Below are positions 32,871 through 44,087 of a DNA stretch of 64,000 bases, one piece after another (positions within the stretch are counted from its first letter, which is position 1; the number at the start of each line of letters is the position of its first letter). The position numbers were made by a program, and so were the translations under genes. The notes under the pieces were generated by a model. It saw only the letters and a list, made by a program, of their open reading frames with translations, did not search any database and was not told the DNA's origin. Source of the DNA: Hydractinia symbiolongicarpus (lineage: Eukaryota > Cnidaria > Hydrozoa > Anthoathecata > Hydractiniidae); assembly GCF_029227915.1 (NCBI RefSeq), contig NC_079877.1, positions 13,391,351 through 13,455,350 of the forward strand, in the 5' to 3' direction.

Positions 32871-35800
32871 ATGGGTGATTTCGCGAAGTACAACAAAGTT
32901 AGAAAGTCTGTTGTTAGAACTGCAAACAAATTAATTACAAGGGGAGAGACAATTATTTCGTCATATACCGATAATGTTGCAGATGTTCGTCAAATTGAGT
33001 CGATCCGTGATACTTTGATGGAAAAAATAGCGAAAGTTGCTGAACTAAACGAGTCGATTATGGATTGCTTGACAGAGCAGGAGGATATCGACAAGGAAGA
33101 AGATTCTAGTACGGAGGAAATGATGATGTTAAAGGATAAACTTCGTCTGTTTGAATCATTTTTAGAAAAACGATCAGCCAAAAAGGATTTTTCAGAAGCA
33201 GGAAGCACTTTCAGCCACAGTAAACTAATAAAATTGCCTCGCTTACATTTACAGCCCTTTGATGGGCATCCGGAAAACTGGTCGACTTTCTGGGATAGCT
33301 TTGAATGTGCCGTACACACTAATGACGATATTTCCGACGTTCAAAAAATGACCTATTTAAAAAATCTAGTAGAAGGTCCCGCTGCAAGTTGTATCGCTGG
33401 GTTTAGACTTAGCAATGAAAATTATAAAACCGTCGTTGATTTACTGAAAGAGAGATATAATAATAAACAGTTACTTATTTCAGCACATATGAAAAAATTA
33501 CTGAAACTTGAACAGGCGAATAACTTAACTAACATAGAAACATTGCGTAATGTATTTGACAACGTTGAGACACAAGTGAGAAGTCTGGAAAATTTAGATG
33601 TCACGTCTGAAAATTATGGTCCGCTATTAATACCGGTACTTATGTCGAAACTTCCAGAAGAGCTTAATTTAATTATTAGTCGTCAATTTAACGACAAAGA
33701 TTGCTGGGATATGAAGTTAGTTTTAAGAGCGTTAAAATCGGAGATCGAAGTTCGTGAGAAATCTGCATATTCTTTACAACAGCCACACGATAACAACCCG
33801 TTTTCATCATCGGCATTACCAGTTCACTATTCACATCAATCGAACCGTGATCTTCCGCACAATCAGTATCAGAACAATCAGCATAATTATCGCAATCATC
33901 AGAATAATCAGAATAATTATAGATGCATATTTTGTGACAAATCGCATAAATCACAGCAATGCCGAATAATCACTAATTTCGACGCAAGGAAAAACGTGTT
34001 ACGTGACAAGAAGAGATGTTTTGTTTGTTTGAAAGGTGGACATTTAGCCAAGTCTTGTTATTCTAAGATTAGTTGTTTAAAGTGTTCGGGTAGACACCAT
34101 GTTGCTATTTGTGATAAGAAAAGGGACGTTGACCAAGGTCGTAGAGATAAGGATGGAACCGAACAAGAAAAACCAGAAAATGTTGCTGGTGCCACTTCGT
34201 TGGTTACAAGTTCAAATTCGCTCGACATTCCGAGTTCCGTTATGTTGCAAACCGCTAAAGTTAAAGTTGTTAATACTACTGATCCTTCAAAAATTGAGAA
34301 CACGAGAATTTTGTTCGATAACTGTTCCCAATTAAGTTACATATCGCCCGAGTTATGTGAAAAATTGCAATTAAAGGTTGTTGGTAAGCGTGAGATTTGC
34401 ATCCGTATTTTTGGTAAACATTCGTTCAAAGAAACTTTAGATAGGGTGCAGTTTTCAGTGATCGGTTTAGATGGAGATAAAATCAACGTTGATTGTTATG
34501 TGAAAAATATTTGTCATCCTTTAACAGGACAGAATTTTAACGATTGTTTGAAGTATAAACACTTGAAAGACTTACGTTTAGCTGACAGTAACTGTAATAA
34601 TAGAGATTTGAAGGTGGATGTCTTGTTGGGTGCTGATAATTATTGGAAATTTTTTGATGGTGGTATAGTTCGGGGTGAGGATGGGCCAGTTGCTTTAAAT
34701 TCAAAGGTTGGATACATTGTAAGTGGACGCATAGGGTCGAGTGAAGGTAGTAGAAGTGCAGTCTTGGTAGCAAACGTATTGAAGATTGGGGCTGAGTTTG
34801 TCGAAGATAAGTTGGATAATCAGTTGGAAAAGTTTTGGTCCTTCGAAAACGCTGGTATCGAGGAACAACCAGCTGTTGAAAATTTTTGTGAAAATGTTAA
34901 ATTCAGCGCGCAGACTAAACGTTACGAGGTGCGGCTGCCTTTTAAGGATGATCACGATGTGCTCCCTGATAATTATTGTGTTTCTTCAAAGAGACTTGAA
35001 TCATTGAGGCATAAATTGAAAAATAATCCCGAATTATTGCGTAATTATAACAGTATCCTCAAAGAACAGCTTGAACAAGGTATCATTGAAAGAGTTACCA
35101 ACGACGATTGTACCAAAAGACAAGTTCACTATTTACCACACCGACCAGTCATTCGTGATGATAAACCAAGCACCAAAGTACGCATGGTATTCGATGCAAG
35201 TTCAAAATCGGTGGGACTGTCTTCATTAAATGATTGTTTGTATGCTGGACCATCTTTAACGGAGCCTTTATATAACGTTTTATTGCGCTTTCGATCTCAC
35301 AAAGTAGCCTTCATTGCTGATATCGAGAAGGCATTTTTACAAATTAGTTTACATCCAACCGATCGTGATTTTGTTCGTTTTATTTGGTTTAAAGATTTAC
35401 ATAATTTATCAGAACAAAACATTGAAACTGCAGAAATTGGTATTTATAGATTGAGTAGAGTATTGTTTGGTGTAAGTTCGTCACCATTCCTCCTTAGTGC
35501 CACTCTTATTAAGCATGCTGAATCGTTTAATCATGTTGATCCTTTGTTTGTACAGAAGTTATTGAGTTCACTTCACGTTGATGATCTAACTTCCGGTGGC
35601 GCTACTGTTAATGCAGCACATGATTTTTACCAGAAATGTAAACAACGTCTCGCTGAAGCAAATTTCAATCTGCATAAATTTCATTCGAATTCCGAAGAGT
35701 TGGAACAATTAGTTACCAAACCCCATGTTGCTCATACCGGACATGTTACCAAAGTTCTTGGTGTTTTGTGGGATAAAAAGAAAGATTCGCTCTTATTCAC

Positions 35801-38156
35801 ATTCGACGACATTTTATCGTTAGCGAAGGACATACCGACAAAACGACAATTGATTAAATTTACCGCTTCCATTTATGACCCTCTTGGTCTTATTAACCCT
35901 ATTGTTATGCGATTAAAAACATTGTTTCAAAAAACCTGTGTAGGTAAAATTGGTTGGGACATCGAGTTGAGTGGACAGGTTTTGGACGAGTGGCGAGTTA
36001 CGTACAATGATTTTAAAAGTTTTTCACATTTGAATATACCACGATGTTACGATGGCGGGAATATTGTTGATGTACAATTGCATGGTTTTTCTGATGCTTC
36101 TTTGAAAGGTTACGGTGCGTGTGTTTATTTGAGGTTCGAACATGCTGATGGTAGTTTTTTTACGAAGTTAGTGACGTCTAAGTCGAGAATCGCGCCAATT
36201 AAACCGGTCACGATACCTCGATTGGAGCTGTATGGTGCAGTGATGTTAGCGAAGCTGGTGAAGTATGTTCGTGATGAGTTGAGTTTGGTTTATGATATTT
36301 CTGTGACACGGTGTTGGATTGATTCGTCTATTGTTTTATATTGGATTAAAAATGTTAATAAGAAGTATGAGGTGGTTGTCGAACGGCGAGTTGGTATCAT
36401 TCGTGATTTAGTTTCACCGGACAGTTGGTTTCATGTGGAGTCAAAGGCAAATCCTGCGGATATTTTGTCGAGAGGTTGTTTGGTATCTGAGTTGGTGAAC
36501 AATAACTTATGGTTTTCAGGACCTGATTTCTTGCGCGACACTAACATCTCAGCTTCGAGTTTTAATTTCAGTAATTTCAAGGTTGATGATTCGACTTGTT
36601 TAATTGTTGGTAACGACGAATCAGAGGAGAGCACCGAAGAAGAAATTGATTTAAATTTTATGAACATTGCACGATATTCTAATTACACACGTTTATTGCG
36701 AATTACCGCATTGGTTTTACGATTTGTTGGAAACCTCAGAAAAAAGCGTCGTAAGGAAGAATTGGTTTTACATACATTTGTTACAAAGGACGAGCAGTTG
36801 CATGCAGAAAAACTGTGGATTAAATATGCGCAAAAAGATATAATTCAACTTCCGAGTTACAAGCAGTTACAAAAAGATTTACGATTTCAAAATATTGATG
36901 GTATTATTCGTTGTAAGGGACGCTTAGAAAACGCTCCTTTAGACTTTGATACTAAGTTTCCGATATTTTTACCGAAAAAAAATCCTTTAACTAGGCTAGT
37001 CATTTTGCATTATCATGTTCAAGTTTTGCATAATGGTTTGAAAGAAACACTTAATGCCATCAGATCGAAATTTTGGATTCCAAAAGCACGAAATTACATA
37101 AAGCAGTTAATCCGACAGTGCTATTTATGTCGTTATTATGAAGGGAAATCTTATGCGTATCCTGTTTCACCAGCATTACCGAAATCACGACTATCCAATC
37201 ATCATCCGTTTAAACATACTGGTCTCGACTATGCCGGACCTTTATATGTTCGAAATGTTTATCATGGTGGAAGTATGTATAAAGCTTGGGTGTTCTTATT
37301 TACTTGTACCAGTACCAGAGCTTTACATTTGGATTTAGTTCCTGATGCTTCGTCTTCAGGTTGTATTCGTAGTCTTCGCCGATTTTTCAGTGAACGAGGT
37401 ATTCCCTCTGAAATTATTTCTGATAATGGTAGTCAATTCATTGCCGAAGATACGCAACGATTTTCGTCAAATCGAGGAATTAAATGGCATTTTAATTTAG
37501 AAGCCGCTCCTTGGTGGGGAGGGATGTTCGAAAGACTTGTAAGATCCGTCAAACGTTGTTTAAAGAAGACTTTACACAATACCAGATTATCGTATGAAGA
37601 ACTACTGACTGTTCTAGCTGAAATTCAAGCAGTTATTAATAACAGACCGCTGACATTTTTGTATGAAAACATAGGTGAGCAACCATTAACACCTAACCAT
37701 TTATTATTTGGGAGAAAAATTAATTTGGAAGCCTCACATATTGATAGCGATGAAAATGAAAAAGATTTGTGTCAACGTTATGATCATTTGCAACGTATCA
37801 TAAACCACTATTGGAATCGATGGAAATGCGAATATTTGACAGAGTTACGCGAATATCACAGAGTTGGCAAATCACGTGGTGAAACTTCTATTCGAATCAA
37901 CGATGTTGTTTTAATTGAGGAAGCAAAGCAACCGAGACAAAATTGGAAAATGGGAGTCGTTGAAGAGTTCGTACCATCACGTGACGGCAAGAAACGGGGA
38001 GCTGTCGTTAGATATGTTCTCAATGGAAACACACATACAATAAGAAGACCGATAAACAAACTTTATCCTGTTGAATTAGCGAAAGACGAAGCTGAAAAGA
38101 AAGAAGAAGTAAATATCACATTCATTGACGAAAATGATATCATAACGAACATTTAA
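32871..38156 (+). CDS. BEL/Pao Gag-Pol polyprotein
   Basis: 1761 aa from ATG 32871 (the frame is open further upstream but without a better ATG). Order: coiled-coil N-terminus; DUF1759-type Gag (from about residue 120, LHLQPFDGHPENWSTFW); three CCHC-like knuckles (about 350-415); aspartic protease with LFDNCSQLSYI (about 482); RT with VRMVFDASS (about 770) and HVDD active site (about 902); RNase H (FSDAS, about 1074); integrase zinc finger (H...CYLC, about 1385-1420) and catalytic D, D, E (about 1452, 1518, 1553); DUF5641-like C-terminus (about 1640-1740). There is no envelope gene. Odd points: the protease reads D-N-C instead of D-[ST]-G, and the RT reads HVDD rather than YVDD. Confidence 0.95.
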   Translation: MGDFAKYNKVRKSVVRTANKLITRGETIISSYTDNVADVRQIESIRDTLMEKIAKVAELNESIMDCLTEQEDIDKEEDSSTEEMMMLKDKLRLFESFLEKRSAKKDFSEAGSTFSHSKLIKLPRLHLQPFDGHPENWSTFWDSFECAVHTNDDISDVQKMTYLKNLVEGPAASCIAGFRLSNENYKTVVDLLKERYNNKQLLISAHMKKLLKLEQANNLTNIETLRNVFDNVETQVRSLENLDVTSENYGPLLIPVLMSKLPEELNLIISRQFNDKDCWDMKLVLRALKSEIEVREKSAYSLQQPHDNNPFSSSALPVHYSHQSNRDLPHNQYQNNQHNYRNHQNNQNNYRCIFCDKSHKSQQCRIITNFDARKNVLRDKKRCFVCLKGGHLAKSCYSKISCLKCSGRHHVAICDKKRDVDQGRRDKDGTEQEKPENVAGATSLVTSSNSLDIPSSVMLQTAKVKVVNTTDPSKIENTRILFDNCSQLSYISPELCEKLQLKVVGKREICIRIFGKHSFKETLDRVQFSVIGLDGDKINVDCYVKNICHPLTGQNFNDCLKYKHLKDLRLADSNCNNRDLKVDVLLGADNYWKFFDGGIVRGEDGPVALNSKVGYIVSGRIGSSEGSRSAVLVANVLKIGAEFVEDKLDNQLEKFWSFENAGIEEQPAVENFCENVKFSAQTKRYEVRLPFKDDHDVLPDNYCVSSKRLESLRHKLKNNPELLRNYNSILKEQLEQGIIERVTNDDCTKRQVHYLPHRPVIRDDKPSTKVRMVFDASSKSVGLSSLNDCLYAGPSLTEPLYNVLLRFRSHKVAFIADIEKAFLQISLHPTDRDFVRFIWFKDLHNLSEQNIETAEIGIYRLSRVLFGVSSSPFLLSATLIKHAESFNHVDPLFVQKLLSSLHVDDLTSGGATVNAAHDFYQKCKQRLAEANFNLHKFHSNSEELEQLVTKPHVAHTGHVTKVLGVLWDKKKDSLLFTFDDILSLAKDIPTKRQLIKFTASIYDPLGLINPIVMRLKTLFQKTCVGKIGWDIELSGQVLDEWRVTYNDFKSFSHLNIPRCYDGGNIVDVQLHGFSDASLKGYGACVYLRFEHADGSFFTKLVTSKSRIAPIKPVTIPRLELYGAVMLAKLVKYVRDELSLVYDISVTRCWIDSSIVLYWIKNVNKKYEVVVERRVGIIRDLVSPDSWFHVESKANPADILSRGCLVSELVNNNLWFSGPDFLRDTNISASSFNFSNFKVDDSTCLIVGNDESEESTEEEIDLNFMNIARYSNYTRLLRITALVLRFVGNLRKKRRKEELVLHTFVTKDEQLHAEKLWIKYAQKDIIQLPSYKQLQKDLRFQNIDGIIRCKGRLENAPLDFDTKFPIFLPKKNPLTRLVILHYHVQVLHNGLKETLNAIRSKFWIPKARNYIKQLIRQCYLCRYYEGKSYAYPVSPALPKSRLSNHHPFKHTGLDYAGPLYVRNVYHGGSMYKAWVFLFTCTSTRALHLDLVPDASSSGCIRSLRRFFSERGIPSEIISDNGSQFIAEDTQRFSSNRGIKWHFNLEAAPWWGGMFERLVRSVKRCLKKTLHNTRLSYEELLTVLAEIQAVINNRPLTFLYENIGEQPLTPNHLLFGRKINLEASHIDSDENEKDLCQRYDHLQRIINHYWNRWKCEYLTELREYHRVGKSRGETSIRINDVVLIEEAKQPRQNWKMGVVEEFVPSRDGKKRGAVVRYVLNGNTHTIRRPINKLYPVELAKDEAEKKEEVNITFIDENDIITNI

Positions 38157-38256
38157 ATAAGAAACATAAAGACATTATGTTATACATTTGTGGACACTTT
38201 TATAGTTTATCACGTATTTGTTATATATAAGATATTTAGGCAGCTAGGGGGGAGGA

Positions 38257-38414
38257 TGTGGTTACCATATTTGTTTATATCTTCCCCAGTCCTCTAGCTG
38301 CTCTTATTATGTATTTATATTCTCGCACATGTTAGTTTTAGATTTCGTTCTTTAAAAATATAGTCACGTTTTAAAATAAAGTTTTATTTGTATCCGAATT
38401 TATCTGGAAATTCA
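38257..38414 (+). repeat. 3' LTR of BEL/Pao element
   Basis: 158 bp, apparently identical to the 5' LTR, preceded by the polypurine tract and followed by the target duplication CTGAG. Confidence 0.95.
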
Positions 38415-38419
38415 CTGAG

Positions 38420-39480
38420 TGCTATCTTTATCAGGTGTAAAATAATTCAGAAGTTAAAAGAGATGATACGAGATCGTTCAAATTGTTGTTGATGCGCGGT
38501 GATTACAATCACAATAACAAACAAACAAACAAACAAACAAACAAACAAACAAACAAACAGTATTCCTAGTTGTTACGCCAACAGTTATTGAAAAGATATC
38601 GTAAAGTAGTAAATGATAGAATTTTTGTAACGAACTAAAAGGAGAAAACTGCTAGATTCAGCATTGCCTTATTTTGCTTAGCTTGCTAAGCTTTCACTTA
38701 GGATATCAAATGAGAAAAGCGTAAAGGTGGACGTCCATTGCAATCTTTTAGCACGTCGGTGCACGGCGCACGCTTTAAAGCAACCTCGATCCAAGGCACT
38801 GTAGCGTTTTTTGATATAAGGATGAAAACGCGATTCATACTTATCATATCAAAAAAAGTTACAGGCCCTGGAATTGAGGTTCGCTTAAAAGTATAACAAA
38901 CTACGAAAAATATGTGCAAGCATGTAGCGATGGAACCCCTTTTAACACCTCTGTCGAATATAACCAGAAAACAACTATTATCAGAGACGAAGCACGGTTG
39001 GATATTTGTGCGAGAGGTTTTTAGCAAGCAAGTCAAATGGCATTCTTTTATGCAAAAAAGGAGTTCAAACTCGTCCCCAGTGCCTTTTGTCTTCAAGGCG
39101 CTGGAAACGAGGTTGAAAAAAGTTTAAAGGGCGGTTTGCACGAAGCGAAATGGACGGCTAATTTGCCGGCGAAATGTATCTGAGAGTGCGCAGTTTTATT
39201 TGTTTTTATTTTGCTTCGAAAAATTCGCTTCGCCGAAAATTAGAAACCGTTCCTACTTTTAAGCGGCGAAATATATCACTGTAAACTTTTAAGCAATCAG
39301 AACGTAATATTTAGTGTTTCTTCTTAGAAAAACTTATTACTGGAAAGAATTCAAAATAACTCTCTGTTTTTTAATACTGTTTTTCGTTCCGGCACGTGAA
39401 AATCAAAAAGATTTGATATGCTTTCCATATCAAAAAGACAAAAAACCCTGGGGACGAGGGTGGAAATCATACAAACAAAA
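38420..39480. other. Non-coding; (AAAC)n microsatellite
   Basis: (AAAC)n at about 38511-38559. The remainder shows no reliable gene; open frames near 38698-39127 on both strands have no recognisable domain. Confidence 0.4.
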
Positions 39481-39489
39481 TGAAAAAAA

Positions 39490-39740
39490 GAAAGCTCATA
39501 ACCAAAGTATTTTAGAAATTGAACATAATGGATTTACACCTCTTGTATTTTCTGCTGCTGGTGGTGGTGAGTGTTAGAAATTTCTCTCACGCTTGTCGGA
39601 GCTAATATCTGAAAAAAGAAAATGAAAAATGGATAGACAAATTACAACAACATGGATACTACGAAGAAAAGTTTCGTCCGCCCTTTGGGGTATCAATTGG
39701 TGTGTGCGTTTCATATACAACGAAAAGACACATGAGACAA
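39490..39740 (+). pseudogene. Non-LTR reverse-transcriptase C-terminal fragment
   Basis: The frame reads EIEHNGFTPLVFSAAGGGEC, a stop, then KFLSRLSELISEKRK and, in another frame, WILRRKVSSALW. The order F-T-P-L-V-F-S-x-x-G-G, L-x-x-x-I-S-E-K-R, W-x-R-x-x-x-S-x-A-L is a landmark I know from C-termini of multicopy invertebrate retrotransposon proteins. It is a decayed remnant. Confidence 0.5.
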
Positions 39741-39744
39741 TTAA

Positions 39745-41935
39745 AAATTCCATAGACAGTAACATCATCATCAGCAAAGTGATTGCTTAGTTAAGTATAA
39801 ACATACATCAAGTTGTTGATTCATTGTGTTCTGTGGTCTGTCGTGTCATTTAAGGTTGTAAAAATAATTTTAGGGTTTTTGTCTGTCGAACAACGCGAAA
39901 ACGGCTAGAGAAGGTAAGAGAAGTCGACGAAAAATATTTTTTGCCGACTTTTCTCTTTATCACAAAAACCCTGGGGACGAAGGTGCGCGGGGTAAGGGTC
40001 GGTAAAACATGCATATTTAAATAGTGATTAGCATATTTTTGAGCTGTTGATATGCAAAAAATAAAGTTCCTTGATTTGCTGGACTCAGATTTGCCTACGT
40101 TTGCAGTATTTACAAAACTATATAAATCTTCCCTTTCTTTTTACAAGCAAATAACTTCTTTGTTTACTCATAAACAGCATTTCTGGGGCGTGTCTTTAGC
40201 TATAGCTTGGGGCGAAGAGCGAAGAGAAGTTGGGAAGAGTAGTCGAGAAGACAGAAGACAAGGATGAGAAAAGACAAAATAAGTGAAAGCGTTTTAGCTA
40301 GTCACTTCAGTAAAAGTAATTGATATATTATTTGTATAGATATATGTAAAAATAGGTGGCCCCCAGTGGCCCCCCTAGTGGCCCCCCAGTGGCCCCCCTA
40401 GTGGCCCCCAGTGGAAACAATCCACTAACTATAGGTTTTTGTGATTTTCTGGGCTAGCCACTTTAAATATTTATTATTATTATTATTATTATTATAGGTT
40501 TCAAAGCTGCTACTACTAACTATATAAATCTTTTTGAATGTTTACATTTTCCGCGGTGAGCCCCCCAGCGTAATTTTTCTTACCACCGGGAAATCGGAGT
40601 GGTTAAGGTAGGAAAAATTATTGTTTGAGAGAAACTCATTTTAACAACTCGATGAAGAAAGCTTAGCTAACTAGGCTACGGTTAAGCCCTTTTGGCTCCA
40701 ACAACTGCGTGGCAGGGTAAAATATGTGAAGGCTTGCTGAAAAAATGACTTTTTTAGACCATTTCTTTCTACGAAAAGATTTTCTGGGTTTTAACTATTA
40801 AATTGATTCTGGATGGATTTCTTCTGATTGGCATATATTCATATAAAGTAGTGATGATACCTTTGTGCGTAGAAAGTTTTAAAAGTGATAAGTTTAGTTT
40901 ACTGGACAACTTTGTGTGAAGAAACAGACTAAAAAGGACCTCACTTCACCTAGAGCGCCCTCATCTTTTTGTCTGCCACACAATTGTTAAGGCCAGAAAG
41001 GGCTTACCGTGGAAAATGTATACAATTTTCCGTTTCCTTGCTCTTTCTTTTTGAAGATTATAAGCAGTATCTAAAACATATTAAGGAATTAAAGCCAGAA
41101 AAAAAGATGATCCAAGCTTGAATGTAAAGGTTTCACCACATTCTCTTAGCCAGAATGTGACACGGGCAAGTTTCTGTTGAGAGAAAAACATTGCAAGGTT
41201 GAACTTTAAGAAGCATGAAAAATTCCTATTTATGAAGAGATAACTGCGTGAATGGCTTGTTTTTCCTCAAATCAAAATAAATATCCTGAGAAATACAGAT
41301 CGTAATTGGTTTAAAGTATTATGTGACATCTGAGGAGGAAAATAAATGACATGCTTGTTGCATGGCTTACCCCAAAGTTTATAATGGCAGCCGTAATAAC
41401 AAATAAGCTGGAAACTGGCCTGTGATTATTTAATTATGTATTTTGTGGAAACATGTCCATGAAAATACTACTAAAAATTGAAGAATAGATGTGCTGATGT
41501 CAGCATACTGGTACTCTCCAAGTCTTTTAGTTCCGAATATTCTAAGATCCTAAATCCTATGTCAACTGTGAACTTTTACAAGATTTGCACATTACTTAGA
41601 TGAATACAATGTTAGCTGTGGAAGGACTTGTTTTGGCCAAATCTCAGTGATCCCTTATGAAAGAAATATTAAAAGTAGTGAAATTCAGAGATTTTGTGGA
41701 AAATTGCAAAATTACTTTCTTAGACAGTCAGGGAAAACTTTTGAATATGCTGTTACAGTATAAATAGTATGTTACCTTCAAATTAAATGTTCAATACAAC
41801 TTATATATATAAATAAGCAAATTACAGCCTAAATTTGCTGTGTTAAACTTTGAATCCTAATATACTGCTTTTTTCGCCTGGTCGCATTGTGTTTTGTTTT
41901 TTAATGGAAGAAATAACGTAAAATTAGTCTGACTT
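39745..41935. other. Non-coding with repeats
   Basis: 40355-40414 is a C-rich tandem block (GTGGCCCCCAGTGGCCCCCC units). 40405-40466 is the inverted copy of 11982-12046. (ATT)n lies at about 40471-40495. 40555-40760 is related to 21950-22450. No host gene seen. Confidence 0.45.
40355..40414. repeat. C5-C6 run tandem repeat with G4 potential
   Basis: Five runs of five or six C separated by TAGTGG or AGTGG spacers. The complementary strand therefore has five runs of G5-G6 with short loops, a classical G-quadruplex pattern. Confidence 0.7.
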
Positions 41936-41939
41936 CACA

Positions 41940-42330
41940 AATATATAAAGCACTTGAGTCAATTGTACAGGAAAACTTAGTTGAACACGTAGAAAACAAC
42001 AACTTGTTTAAAGACTCTCAGCATGGTTTTCAAAAAAATAGGTTCTGCTTAACAAATCTCCTGACATTCATTAACAAAATCACTGAATATAAAGATCAAG
42101 TACCCTGTTGATGTTATATACTTGGACTTCAGTAAAGCTTTTGGCAAAGTCCCCCATAAGAGACTGCTTAGAAAACTCTTAGCACATGGAATTGGAGAAA
42201 ATAATACAAACTGGATTGGCTCCTGGTTATCTGGGAAAGAGCATAGGTAGTTATATTTGGTACAGAATCGGCTTGGTTACGAGTGCTTAGTAGTGTACCA
42301 CAGGGATCCGTGTAGCTTTGTTTGTAAAAC
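41940..42330 (+). pseudogene. CR1-type LINE reverse-transcriptase fragment
   Basis: Plus-strand frames contain DSQHGFQKNRFCLTNLLTF, then (shifted) VDVIYLDFSKAFGKVPHKRL and WIGSWLSGKEHR. These are RT motifs 2-4 of CR1/jockey-like LINEs. F-D-K-V-P-H is the usual form; here the Asp is Gly, and a frameshift lies near 42105. It is a remnant cut off by the element at 42344. Confidence 0.8.
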
Positions 42331-42343
42331 CATGTTCATTTAA

Positions 42344-44040
42344 AGGGGCACTCCAGTGAAAAAAAAATATTTGGAAAAAATGTTATTTTAATAAGACAAT
42401 ACACAAATATGTCAGAATAAACCTTTTACAATCGTTAAAAATCTTTATTTATACCTTTATCGGGTCTGTGAACATCTTCCATTTTGAATAAATTTGCAAG
42501 GCCGTGTAAAGTCGAGAGGACTAGGTCCAAATAAATAAGCATACTTCACATCCTGCAGAAACTCCGTAAGCTCAGCAGCACACCTTCTAAAAGTTTGTTT
42601 ACTTACTGTTTACATTGTTCGTTGATAAGACATCTTGTAATAATGAAGAAGATTGTAACTTGAAAACATAGAATCGGATAATTCTCTTCATGAATAAGAC
42701 TTTACAAAGCTACAGCCACACGACTTCGAACCTCTTGTGTCTCACAAGGGAGAAATTAATAATGATACAAAGTGACAAGGTGTCTTTTACTGACTCAAAG
42801 TAACGCTCTTAGTAAAATATTTTCTTTTTAAAGAAATAAAAAATATATTTAATCGCTTTTTTTAAGATTCTTTTCGTCAAAAAACTTTATCTTTTGCTTC
42901 AGTAAAAAAACTTTCTTACTTTACAAGCCAATTTATTTTTATTTCACAATTCAGCAATATTTTTCCTCCGCACGCGCTTTTTTGTTGAAATTTTCGCCGT
43001 GATGGAGGACCATTCAAATGCATGATCGAAAGATCGAATAATGTTCGGGTCTTAATATTGTATAAATAAAAATCATTCTTATGATTATGGTAGGTCATAA
43101 ATGCGTTGCAGATGCTACTGACTTATAAGTAGTTGTTTTGACAAAGCTGTTTTAGAAACTGCATTATCAGCATTACATGCAGCCTTAAACAGTTAAAAAG
43201 ATTGAAGAAAATGGGTACATTTACCCCCTGAAAATATTTGGCATGTCCTTCCATCAAAAAAGCTTCTTGTTTAAAAAACAAAGAATAGAAACTTGAGCGC
43301 TACGAAAGATACATGTGTAACTAGAAAACTTTTTTGTCTGTGTGTGTATTGGAAATTGGTATAATGTTCTTTTATTTAATATAAAAATATACAAAATGTT
43401 ATTTGGTTGTGTTCTGTGGATATAAGCACAAAAATTAAAATGAGAAGAAATGAGAAACTGTGATCGCGTTCACTAGCCGAAATGGCATTTTTACAAACTG
43501 GCAATATTTTAAAATGGAAGTTTATTTCCTGGAGATCTCTTTTAAAAGAACTATCTGTGAAGTGCGCTATTCAAATATAAAAACTTTGATCACTTGGTAG
43601 ATCGCCTGCACTATGTATTTTGTTTAGCCATTTTTGAGTTCTTTCTTTTTCACAGACGGGATTCTGTGAAAACTTACTTCTTTACACTTGTCTAATCGAT
43701 TGGTACATTGAAACACAGAGCAACTAACCATTTTTTAAAGATTTATACGTAAATTACATACAAAAAGCTATTTAATGTAAGCTATAGGTCTTAACATGAA
43801 CGTTCTCTGCACCCGCCTAAACTTTCTGCACGATGTGATGTCATTATTTATAATCGGGTCCAGTCCTAAATAAAATCGCGCCTGTCTGTTTTTTTATGAG
43901 AAAAAAATTGAATATGCAAAGGCTTGTACAACAATTTTAAATAAGAAAAACAAGTAAAGTAAGTTTTTTTGATTTCTTAAGCTTTTCTGACTACGTATAT
44001 AACAAAAAAGAAAAAAAGTGATTTTTACTGGAGTTCCCCT
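42344..44040. mobile_element. 1.7-kb non-autonomous TTAA-flanked element
   Basis: Left end AGGGGCACTCCAGT and right end ACTGGAGTTCCCCT are inverted (13/14), each bordered by TTAA (42340-42343 and 44041-44044). TTAA target duplication with an AGG start suits the Kolobok superfamily (piggyBac ends begin CCC). No coding sequence is visible inside. Confidence 0.75.
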
Positions 44041-44054
44041 TTAACGAAGAGTTT

Positions 44055-44087
44055 ATGAGATAGCACGGTTTTAGCGTGTTATCTCAT
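44055..44087. repeat. Small foldback hairpin
   Basis: ATGAGATAGCACG and CGTGTTATCTCAT pair over 13 bp with one mismatch (G-U in RNA) around a 7-base loop. It lies 11 bp outside the TTAA element. It is probably the remnant of a separate palindromic MITE. Confidence 0.5.

Larger units (their letters stand above)
32594..38419 (+). mobile_element. BEL/Pao LTR retrotransposon, complete, very young
   Basis: LTRs at 32599-32756 and 38257-38414 are 158 bp each; I see no difference between them. They begin TG and end CA, and CTGAG is duplicated on both sides (32594-32598, 38415-38419). A candidate primer-binding site (TGGAGCCCTCGG) starts at 32758. A polypurine tract, AGGGGGGAGGA, ends at 38256. One uninterrupted polyprotein fills the interior. 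Identical LTRs and an open frame mean recent insertion and possible activity. The LTRs are short for the superfamily. Confidence 0.95.

Noticed and set aside
39314-39577. Plus-strand 87-codon ORF as a host gene
   Set aside because: Its C-terminal end matches a retrotransposon RT landmark and continues past a stop; the N-terminal part has no support.
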